Shown here piece after piece: positions 7,672-14,685 of a stretch of DNA of 64,000 nt; position 1 is the stretch's first letter; each line of letters opens with the position of its first letter. The notes beneath the pieces were generated by a model. That model did no database searches and had not been told where the DNA came from. It saw nothing but the letters and a program-made list of their open reading frames with translations. The translations under genes were made by a program, and so were the position numbers. The stretch lies in assembly GCF_015690355.1 (NCBI RefSeq), contig NZ_JADPRT010000003.1, forward strand, positions 648,474-712,473, read 5' to 3'. Origin of the DNA: Streptacidiphilus fuscans. Lineage in GTDB: Bacteria > Actinomycetota > Actinomycetes > Streptomycetales > Streptomycetaceae.

Positions 7672-8885
7672 ACGCGGACGACAGCCGGCCCGGCCTCATG
7701 GACGGCTGGCTGCGGGCGGTGGTGCTCGTGGTCGTCGTCGCCGGGTCCTTTGTCGAGGTCAGCCTGCCGCACCGGCAGTACGGACTCCTGGTGGACCTGT
7801 TTGCGCTCGCGGCTGTGGGCGTCGTCGGGGCGTCGGCCGTGCTGGGGTCCGAGGCCGCCGAGACGCTCGCGCGGCAGCGAGAGCGGCTCGAACAACAGCC
7901 CCAGCCGCAGCCTCCGTCCTCCGCGGAGGCCCCGGTCTGCCGCTTCGTCAACGGGCCCGCGGTGCAGCAGCCCCGACCTCAGCCCCCGAAGCCCAAGCCG
8001 TTCCTGCGGGAGCGGCCGACCGATCTGAGCGTTCCCCGCTTCGGCGAGGGCGCCCGCGCCCAGGGCTACCCCTGGCAGTTGCCGGAGCGCACGGTCCAGA
8101 ACGGGATCGCGGCCGACGAGGCCACGGTCGGCGCCTTCACCATCCGGGCGGCCTCCGTCATCGGGCCCGGCCACCGTTGCGCCCAGCCTGCCGAGCCACG
8201 GCAGGACTCCTACCGGATCGGGCGGAGCCGGGACAGCCGGTACGCGATCGTGGCCGTGGCCGACGGCGTGTCCAGCGCGGCCTGGTCCGACGTCGGGTCC
8301 ACCACGGCCTCCAGCCGGGCCGTCACCCTGCTGCGCGAGCGGATCGACGCGGTCGGCTTCGACAAGCTCGACGCCGAGGAGGTGTTCGGGCGGATCGCGG
8401 AGTCCGTCGCCGGGCAGGCTGCCGCACGCGGGGTCGACTCCTCGCAGGTGTCCACCGTACTGATCACCGCGGTGGTCGCGGAGCCGGACGCGAACGGCGT
8501 CGCGGAGGCCTGGATCGGGTGGCTGGGCGACAGCTCGGCCTGGCTGCTCGACCCGCAGCGACCGCTGTGGCTCTTCTCCTCGGGGGAGGCCAAGGACCGT
8601 GCGGCGGCGGTGGTTTCGAACGAGGTCGCCGGACGGCTTCCTGACACGGCGCACCTGGCCCGGGGTCACTACGTCCGGCTGGCTCCCGGCGCCGCGCTCG
8701 CCCTCGTGACCGACGGGATCGGCGACGCGTGGGCGGACCAGGAGGGCAACGTCAACGCGTACTTCGCGAACGCCTGGCGCGCTCCGGTCCCTGCCACGCG
8801 GTTCACCGCCGACGTCGGCTTCGACGCGCCGCAGTGCCTGGACGACCGCACCGCGGTCGTGGTGTGGAACGGGGGGCGGTCATGA
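7668..8885 (+). CDS. Membrane-associated PP2C-family protein phosphatase
   Basis: 405 residues from GTG at 7668, coupled to the previous stop. Two N-terminal hydrophobic helices (about 14-55) are followed by a coiled, Pro/Gln-rich linker. The PP2C catalytic domain runs from about 150 to the end. Metal-binding motifs are visible: QDSYRI, VAVADGVSSA, LVTDGIGDA and LDDRTAVVVW. It sits immediately before a kinase-like and a vWA gene. This order parallels the PP2C/kinase/vWA triads YegK-YegI-YegL and TerY-P. It probably dephosphorylates a target of the partner kinase. Confidence 0.88.
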   Translation: MNADDSRPGLMDGWLRAVVLVVVVAGSFVEVSLPHRQYGLLVDLFALAAVGVVGASAVLGSEAAETLARQRERLEQQPQPQPPSSAEAPVCRFVNGPAVQQPRPQPPKPKPFLRERPTDLSVPRFGEGARAQGYPWQLPERTVQNGIAADEATVGAFTIRAASVIGPGHRCAQPAEPRQDSYRIGRSRDSRYAIVAVADGVSSAAWSDVGSTTASSRAVTLLRERIDAVGFDKLDAEEVFGRIAESVAGQAAARGVDSSQVSTVLITAVVAEPDANGVAEAWIGWLGDSSAWLLDPQRPLWLFSSGEAKDRAAAVVSNEVAGRLPDTAHLARGHYVRLAPGAALALVTDGIGDAWADQEGNVNAYFANAWRAPVPATRFTADVGFDAPQCLDDRTAVVVWNGGRS

Positions 8886-10111
8886 CCGACCCCGAGACCG
8901 AGACCGAGCCGGTGACCGCCGTGACCGATGTGACCGCCGTGACCGCCGTGACCGAGGTGACCGACAGCGACGATCCGCGGGGTTGGCCGTTGGCGCGGAC
9001 CGTGAGCCTCAGCGATCTCGGACCGCTCGCCGAGGCGATCTCCGAACACAACGGCCAGGCCGTCGCGGTGAAGCCGCTGGCGGACCATCCGGGGTGGCTG
9101 GCCAAGCTCTACCGCCAGGGCCAGCACGTGGAGGACGCCCGCCGGCTCGACCAGCTCATCTCCGCTCCGGGCACGCTGTCGAGCGCGGACCGTGCGGCCC
9201 TGTACGCGGGGACCTGCTGGCCCGCCGCCCGGATCGAGGAACCCGACAACCCCGTCGCCGGCTGCGTGATCCCGATGGCGCCCGAGCACTACCGGCACGA
9301 GCTGCGGCGCGGCGCGTTCAGCGAGCGCCGCTTCGTGGAGATCGACTGGCTGGCGAAGTCCGACGAGTCGATCCAGCGGATCGGACTGCCCAGGCCCGGC
9401 TTCGAGGGCAGGCTGGCCGCCTGTCGTGGGCTGACGGAACTCGCGGCGATCCTGGAGGGGTTGGGCCTTGTCTACTCCGACTGGTCGTTCTCCAACGCCT
9501 TTTGGAGCCCGGACCGGCGTTCGGTCTACCTGATCGACGTCGACGGCTGCCAGCCGAAGAAGATGATCGACGTCCACCAGCCGAACTGGGAGGACCCGCG
9601 CACACCGCCCGGGACCGACGCGGACACGTACACCGACCGGTACCGGATCGGACTGCTGGTCGCCAAGTGCCTGACGGGGCAGCGTGACGCGCACGCCTTC
9701 CACACCGTCGCCGCGTCACCCTGGCCGAACCGGTCCGCCGCCACGGAGGTGCTGTTGGACATGCTGCTCGCGACCGACCGCGAGCGGCGGCCCTCGGCGG
9801 GCCAGCTGAACCTGGCACTGAACGGCGGGCCCTACCTCAGGACCGTGCCACGCGCCACGCGCGACGAGCTGCCGAAGCTGCCCCGGGCGGTCCCGCAGCC
9901 TCGCACCGCTCCGCAGTCCACAGCCGTCACCGTCGCCGTCGCCGCCGGGGCCGTGCGGGGGCCTGAATCGGCGTTCACCAAGAAGGTCCAGGCGTCTGCG
10001 GCACCCGAGGTGAAGAAGCCGCAGCCTGCGAACAGCGGAAGCGGCGGATGGGCGTTCCTGGTCGTCCTCGCCGTGATCCTGCTCTTCGCGCTGATCGCCT
10101 CCCACCACTAG
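8882..10111 (+). CDS. Protein kinase-like protein with C-terminal membrane anchor (YegI-like)
   Basis: 409 residues. The ATG overlaps the phosphatase stop (ATGA). The N-terminus has a TAVTDVTAVTAVTEVTDS repeat. The kinase-like core has VAVKPLADH (candidate Lys), GLVYSDWSFSNAFW (catalytic Asp200, Asn205) and LIDVDGC (DVDG at 219-222 in place of DFG). Regulatory TDRYRIGLLVAKCL and ERRPSA motifs follow. A Pro/Lys-rich region leads to a tail anchor (about 389-409). Divergence from canonical kinases and the neighbours point to the kinase member of a PP2C/kinase/vWA triad. Activity is likely but not certain. Confidence 0.8.
   Translation: MTDPETETEPVTAVTDVTAVTAVTEVTDSDDPRGWPLARTVSLSDLGPLAEAISEHNGQAVAVKPLADHPGWLAKLYRQGQHVEDARRLDQLISAPGTLSSADRAALYAGTCWPAARIEEPDNPVAGCVIPMAPEHYRHELRRGAFSERRFVEIDWLAKSDESIQRIGLPRPGFEGRLAACRGLTELAAILEGLGLVYSDWSFSNAFWSPDRRSVYLIDVDGCQPKKMIDVHQPNWEDPRTPPGTDADTYTDRYRIGLLVAKCLTGQRDAHAFHTVAASPWPNRSAATEVLLDMLLATDRERRPSAGQLNLALNGGPYLRTVPRATRDELPKLPRAVPQPRTAPQSTAVTVAVAAGAVRGPESAFTKKVQASAAPEVKKPQPANSGSGGWAFLVVLAVILLFALIASHH
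8912..8965 (+). repeat. Six tandem 9-base units in the kinase-like gene
   Basis: Six consecutive 9-base units of the form GTGACCGMN encode the Val-Thr-Ala/Asp/Glu repeat at the N-terminus of the kinase-like protein. Copy number could vary between strains. Confidence 0.8.
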
Positions 10112-10131
10112 ATCCAGATCAGAGGTGCCTC

Positions 10132-10782
10132 ATGTCCGTCTGCCTGCCCACCTACGTCGTGATCGACGCGTCCTCGTCGATGAAGCCGCACGAGGCGGTA
10201 CTCAACGCCACCCTGTCCCGGCTGCACTACAACCTGGCGACGAACCCGCGCGTCTCGGAGTTCGCCCGGGTCAGCGTGATCGCCTTCTCCACCGAGGTGC
10301 ACGTGGTGATCCCGATGTCCGACATGGAGCAGGTCCCGGCCCTGCCGGAGGTGATCTGCGGTGGCGGCACGGAGTACGGCAAGACCTTCGACCGGCTGCG
10401 CGAGTGCATCGAGGAGGACGTCAGGGACCTGCGGATGCAGAACCTCAGCGTGCTGCGCCCGGCGGTGTTCTTCCTGACCGACGGCGCTCCGACCGACTCG
10501 CGGTGGCAGGACTCATTCCGCAGGCTGGTCGACAAGGGCTGGGCACGCCACCCGCACGTGATCGCCTACGGCTTCGGCTCCGCCCAGCGCGAGGTGCTGG
10601 AGAAGGTGGCGACCAAGGCCCTGTTCATCGCCGACGGTTCGGACACCGAGTCGGCGCTGAGCTCGGCGATCTCCGGTCTGCTCAACTCCCTGATCGCCTC
10701 GTCGAACACCGGTGAGATGCGGATCGCCACCGAGGTCAAGGGCTTCGAGTACGTGCAGGTCGCCCAGGAATACATCGACTGA
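10132..10782 (+). CDS. von Willebrand factor A domain protein (TerY/YegL-like)
   Basis: 216 residues forming a single vWA fold. The metal-ion-dependent adhesion site is complete: DASSS (Asp12, Ser14, Ser16), the Thr of GGGTEYGKTF, and the Asp of FLTDGAPTDS. The sequence TYVVIDASSSM is typical of TerY/YegL proteins, which pair with PP2C and kinase partners in stress and conflict operons. It follows the kinase gene by 20 bases and overlaps the next start (TGATG). It probably acts as a metal-dependent docking platform for the phosphatase and kinase. Confidence 0.88.
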   Translation: MSVCLPTYVVIDASSSMKPHEAVLNATLSRLHYNLATNPRVSEFARVSVIAFSTEVHVVIPMSDMEQVPALPEVICGGGTEYGKTFDRLRECIEEDVRDLRMQNLSVLRPAVFFLTDGAPTDSRWQDSFRRLVDKGWARHPHVIAYGFGSAQREVLEKVATKALFIADGSDTESALSSAISGLLNSLIASSNTGEMRIATEVKGFEYVQVAQEYID

Positions 10783-11084
10783 TGACGGACGTCGACTCAG
10801 GACTCTCGGCGACCCGGGCCCTGCGCGCATCCGTCGGACTGACGGTGCTGGCCGCGGTGCTGCTCGCCTGCGGCGCGGCGGTGCAGGCGACGGGCAGTCT
10901 CCAGGGCCCCTCGGCGAACGGGGGCGGAAGCGTCACCCGCCCGACGACGACCGCCCGGCCGGTCCACCCGGTCCCGACCTTCCCGATCCCGACCCACCCG
11001 GCGCCGCCGCCGACCTGCGTGGCCGCCGGACCCGTCCTGACCGGCTGCGGCGGCGGAGGTCTCTGGCCGCGCCGCGACCGATAG
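10782..11084 (+). CDS. Small putative lipoprotein, proline-rich
   Basis: 100 residues, translationally coupled to the vWA gene (TGATG). A short basic N-terminus and hydrophobic stretch end in a lipobox-like LLAC with Cys30. The rest is Thr/Pro-rich with a C-terminal Cys and Gly cluster (CVAAGPVLTGCGGGG). It looks like a surface-anchored terminal component of the operon. No family recognised. Confidence 0.55.
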   Translation: MTDVDSGLSATRALRASVGLTVLAAVLLACGAAVQATGSLQGPSANGGGSVTRPTTTARPVHPVPTFPIPTHPAPPPTCVAAGPVLTGCGGGGLWPRRDR

Positions 11085-11530
11085 AGCCGGCGTCGAAAGG
11101 CCGGCGAATGGCCGGCGAAGGGCACGCGAAACGCAGACGGCCCGCAGGCTTGCTCCCATCCCCGACCTAGGAACGGGGACGTGGGCACCGGAGGACGATC
11201 CGGTGGGCCTGCGGGCCGGGTGACTGCTATGGATTGCGCTTGCGCGCTGTGGAAGTGCCCGCTGCACCAGCCGCTGCGGGCGGGGCGGCGCTAGCGCGCA
11301 GCCACCTCACGCGTCCTGAATGTACTCACTACAGGATCACCTCCCTTCTGTGTGCTGCCACGGTAGGCAGGCCGCCTCGGCGATCGCAACGGTTTTTCTG
11401 TCGGCAATCGGCTGAGCGGTCGGTCGGTAATCCGGTGGGCCCGGCCCCGGGCGGCACGGCAGACTCCCCACAGAGCGAACCGGAGAGCAATCCGGAGAGC
11501 GAGCCGGGGCAGGCGGGGGAGTGGTGGGTC
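11085..11530. other. 446-base gap with a structured element and an anti-Shine-Dalgarno-like string
   Basis: No convincing ORF. An 11-bp perfect inverted repeat (11139-11149 with 11207-11217) encloses further complementary segments, so this stretch could fold as a branched hairpin or small RNA. At 11334-11349 the strand reads GGATCACCTCCCTTCT, one mismatch from the 3' end of 16S rRNA. A short inverted repeat TCCTG...CAGGA precedes it. The terminator or ncRNA interpretation is tentative. Confidence 0.4.
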
Positions 11531-12277
11531 GTGGCCGAGGAACAGGGGCGGGTGCTGCTGGAGGGCGTGGTCGGGTCCACCGCGTACGGGCTGGCGCACG
11601 CCGGGTCGGACGTGGACCGGCTGGGCGTCTACGCGGCGCCGACGGAGCGGCTGTTCGGCCTGCACCGGCCCGGGGAGTCGGTGGTGACCACCGCGCCGGA
11701 CCGGACGCTGCACGAGGCGGCCAAGTGGTGCCGCTTGGCGCTGAGCGCCAACCCGACCGCGTCGGAGCTGGTCTGGCTGCCGGAGGACGGCTACCTGACG
11801 CGGACGGCACTGGGGGAGGAGCTGATCGGCATCCGCCGCTCGTTCCTGAGCGCGCGGGCGGTGCGCAACGCGTACCTCGGCTACGCGACGCAGCAGTTCC
11901 GCAAGCTGGTCGCCAAGGAGGCGCGGGACGACGGCCCAGGCGCGGTCCCGCCCGCGCGGCTGGCCAAGCACGCCCGGCACCTGCTGCGGCTGCTGGAACA
12001 GGGAGTCCACCTGCACCGCACCGGCGAGCTGCGGGTACGCGTCGATGACCCCGCACGACTGCGGGCCGACGGGGAGCGGATCGCGGCCCGCCCGGGCGAG
12101 GCGGAGGCGCTCCTTGCGGCGGCGGAGGAGGCGTTCTCCTCTCCCGGTGTACTGCCCGCCGCGCCGGACGAGCGCCCGGCGGAGGCGTGGCTGGTCCGGG
12201 TGCGCCTTACAGTGTTGGACGGGTGGCGGTGCGCCCCGGGCGGAACGGCAGAAGAGGCATTGGCCCGCAGCCAGTAG
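11531..12277 (+). CDS. Nucleotidyltransferase-superfamily protein (RlaP/PF10127-like)
   Basis: 248 residues from GTG at 11531 behind GGGGGAG. Longer in-frame starts exist (e.g. 11435) but encode an unstructured Glu/Pro-rich lead. The polymerase-beta-type nucleotidyltransferase motif is clear: EGVVGSTAYGLAHAGSDVDRLGVY, where GS and D-x-D form the metal site. Later segments TASELVWLP and a helical C-terminus (ARLAKHARHLLRLLEQG) match this family. Substrate is unknown. It stands alone between the signalling operon and the two-component genes. Confidence 0.82.
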   Translation: MAEEQGRVLLEGVVGSTAYGLAHAGSDVDRLGVYAAPTERLFGLHRPGESVVTTAPDRTLHEAAKWCRLALSANPTASELVWLPEDGYLTRTALGEELIGIRRSFLSARAVRNAYLGYATQQFRKLVAKEARDDGPGAVPPARLAKHARHLLRLLEQGVHLHRTGELRVRVDDPARLRADGERIAARPGEAEALLAAAEEAFSSPGVLPAAPDERPAEAWLVRVRLTVLDGWRCAPGGTAEEALARSQ

Positions 12278-12531
12278 TCCCGTTGCGGGCCACTTCGCGG
12301 GCGTTCCACCGGTGGTTAGCGGGTGCTTCGTGGACGGATTCAGAGGAATTGCAGAGCGGGGTCACAGGTGGAATCCCGCAAGGCCAAGCGGAACCCCAAG
12401 TCCGTTACCGCGAAGGAATGTTCGCCGGTGTTAGGGCCTCCGTCAGACACAGGAACTCACCGTATGCTGACATGGCATCAACAGGGGGAATTCCTCCTGC
12501 GCATGCGCGTTGAGGAAGGCGGTGGTGGAGC
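12278..12531. promoter_or_regulatory. Upstream region of the response regulator
   Basis: A TATGCT -10-like hexamer lies at about 12463-12468. A GGAATTCC palindrome inside a larger GGGGGAATTCCTCC dyad lies near 12484-12497, within the probable 5' leader. A GGTGGAG ribosome site ends five bases or fewer before the GTG at 12532. No gene is seen here. Confidence 0.35.
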
Positions 12532-13137
12532 GTGATCAGCATCCTGATCGCTGAGGACATGCTCATGCTTCGGAAGGCCCTGGTTTCACTCCTGAGCCTG
12601 GAAGACGACCTGGAGATCGTCGGCGAGACCGCGCGGGGCGACGAGATCCTGCCCCTGGCGCTGAAACTCAGACCCGACGTCGCGGTCCTCGACATCGAAC
12701 TGCCCGGCATGGACGGCATCACCGCGAGCGAGTGCCTGCACAAGCAGCTCCCCTCCTGCCGGACGATGATCCTCACCAGCCTCGGGCGTCCGGGGAACCT
12801 GCGACGCGCGCTCGCCGCGCACGCGGTCGGTTTCATGCTCAAGGACGCCGAGCCGGACGTGCTGGCGAACGCCATCCGCTCGGTCGCCGCGGGCGGCCAC
12901 GCCATCGACCCCAAGCTGGCGCTGGCGGCCCTGGAGGCCGAGACCAGCCCGCTGACGCCGCGCGACATTGAGGTGCTGCGGCTGACCGCCGAGGGGGAGG
13001 ACGTCGGGCAGATCGCCGCCCGGCTCTTCCTGGCCTCAGGGACGGTCCGGAACTACCTGACCAACATCGTGACCAAGCTCAACGCGCGCAACCGCCTGGA
13101 CGCGGTGCGGATCGCGAAGGAGTCCGGCTGGCTCTGA
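12532..13137 (+). CDS. NarL/FixJ-family response regulator
   Basis: 201 residues from GTG at 12532. The receiver domain has the acidic pocket (AED) and phospho-acceptor Asp54 (VAVLDIELPGMDG), with Lys in MLKDAE. The C-terminal LuxR-type helix-turn-helix is SPLTPRDIEVLRLTAEGEDVGQIAARLFLASGTVRNYLTNIV. It faces the convergent DesK-type kinase at 13207-14514, its likely partner. The nearest candidate target by position is the RiPP locus, but this is not shown. Confidence 0.95.
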   Translation: MISILIAEDMLMLRKALVSLLSLEDDLEIVGETARGDEILPLALKLRPDVAVLDIELPGMDGITASECLHKQLPSCRTMILTSLGRPGNLRRALAAHAVGFMLKDAEPDVLANAIRSVAAGGHAIDPKLALAALEAETSPLTPRDIEVLRLTAEGEDVGQIAARLFLASGTVRNYLTNIVTKLNARNRLDAVRIAKESGWL

Positions 13138-13206
13138 GCGGTCGCTCTGCCGCCGAGCGCCGGCTGCCGGATGCCTGCCGCCTGGTGCCGGCCCGCCTGG
13201 CGTGGG

Positions 13207-14514
13207 TCAGCAGACCGCCAGGTCGGCCGAGGAGGGCGTCGAGTCGGAGTCCGTATCCGCGTCCGCGTCCGACGCCGGGTCGGCGGGCTCCGCGGGGAGC
13301 TGGACGACGGCCCGCAGCAGGTAGCCGTCGTCGGCCGTGCCCGCGCTCAGGGAACCGCCGAGCTCGACCAGTCGCTGGGTCAGGTTGACGATCCCGCTGC
13401 CGCCGGGCGCGCCCGAGCCGCTGTCCGAGACATGGGCGCCGCTCCCGTGCCCGTGCCCATGGCCGTGACCGTGCGGAATGACCGGCAGGGCCGACGCGCC
13501 GTCGTTCCACAGCGTCAGCGTGACCATCGGCGGGGTGAGGCGGAGCGCGATCCGGCAGTGGCCCGCCTTGCTGTGGCGGAGCATGTTGGTGACGCCCTCG
13601 CGCAGCACCGCGACCAGGGTGGCGTCGACCTCGTTCGGCAGTTGCAGGCCGTCCGGGATGTCCACCTCGGCGTCGATGCCGACGGAGCTGAGCATCGACT
13701 GCACCGCCAGCGCCTCGGGAAGCACCGTCTTGGAGCGGTAGTTGCTGGCCAGCGTCCGCACGTCGGAGAGCGCCTGCCGGGAGATCTGCAGGATCTCCTC
13801 CAGCTCGTGCTGGGCGCGGTCGGGCTGGCTGGTGACGATCCGGTGCGCGAACTCGCACTTCAGGGTGACCGTGGAGATGCTGTAGCCGAGCAGGTCGTGC
13901 AGGTCGCGGGCGAAGCGCAGCCGTTCCTGCATCACCGCGACGCGGGCCAGCTCGATGCGGGCCAGCTGCAGTTCGGAGACCAGGTCGGACATCCGGCTCA
14001 GCCCGGTGACGATGGCGGCGGTCAGCGCGACGGCCACGATGTTGTAGAGCATGTCGCCGACCGGGTAGCCGACCAGCAGCTGCACGGGAGCGGCGGCGGC
14101 GACGACCAGGCCGAAGACCGTCCAGCCCGCAGCCGCGGGCAGCACCAGCAGCGCCGAGGACGCGAGGAACCCCGGCATGCCGAGCCAGGCGTCCCCGTAG
14201 AAGAAGAACGGCACATAGGTCAGCACCCCCTGCAGCGCCAGGCTCTCGCGGCGGTACGGCGCCAGGCGCGGGGCGATCGCCGGGAAGGAGTGGATCGTCT
14301 GCAGGGCCAGCAGCACGCTCAGGATCGCGACGAATCCCAGCAGCCCGATGGCCGAAAGCCGGTTGCTCACCGCGTAGCTGAGGGCGATCAGGAAAAATCC
14401 GACGATCACGACGCCGGTGATCACCTGCGCCGTTCGTGGGGCGAAGTTCGCAAGTCCCATCGCCGGTTTACCGGATCCGGGCGTAACGGAACCGCTCTTG
14501 TGGAACTCCCCCAC
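13207..14514 (-). CDS. DesK-type sensor histidine kinase
   Basis: 435 residues, GTG start. The N-terminal half has about six hydrophobic segments. The dimerisation and phosphoacceptor motif is RFARDLHDLLGYS, of the HisKA_3 type. The ATPase part has EGVTNMLRHSKAGHC (N-box) and GIVNLTQRLVELGGSL. Between N-box and G-box there is a His/Gly insertion (HGHGHGHGHGSG), unusual for the family and possibly metal binding or a slippage product. An Asp-rich C-terminal tail follows. It converges with the NarL regulator gene. Confidence 0.93.
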   Translation of the reverse strand: MGEFHKSGSVTPGSGKPAMGLANFAPRTAQVITGVVIVGFFLIALSYAVSNRLSAIGLLGFVAILSVLLALQTIHSFPAIAPRLAPYRRESLALQGVLTYVPFFFYGDAWLGMPGFLASSALLVLPAAAGWTVFGLVVAAAAPVQLLVGYPVGDMLYNIVAVALTAAIVTGLSRMSDLVSELQLARIELARVAVMQERLRFARDLHDLLGYSISTVTLKCEFAHRIVTSQPDRAQHELEEILQISRQALSDVRTLASNYRSKTVLPEALAVQSMLSSVGIDAEVDIPDGLQLPNEVDATLVAVLREGVTNMLRHSKAGHCRIALRLTPPMVTLTLWNDGASALPVIPHGHGHGHGHGSGAHVSDSGSGAPGGSGIVNLTQRLVELGGSLSAGTADDGYLLRAVVQLPAEPADPASDADADTDSDSTPSSADLAVC

Positions 14515-14685
14515 GACTACCCCCCACCAACTCAGGCCAGCGGTGTGCGCGACGAGGTCATCCTAGGAGAAACAACGTCGTAAGTGTGTTGCCGAAGTAT
14601 GTGCTTTCAGCCCTTTCTGTTACCGGATCACTGTTGCTGGAACCAATGGCATATGGGGAGTTGACTGCGGTGGAGCAGCGCATGG

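Noticed and set aside
11139..11217. RNase P RNA, tmRNA or SRP RNA
   Set aside because: None of the conserved core sequences of these RNAs is present.
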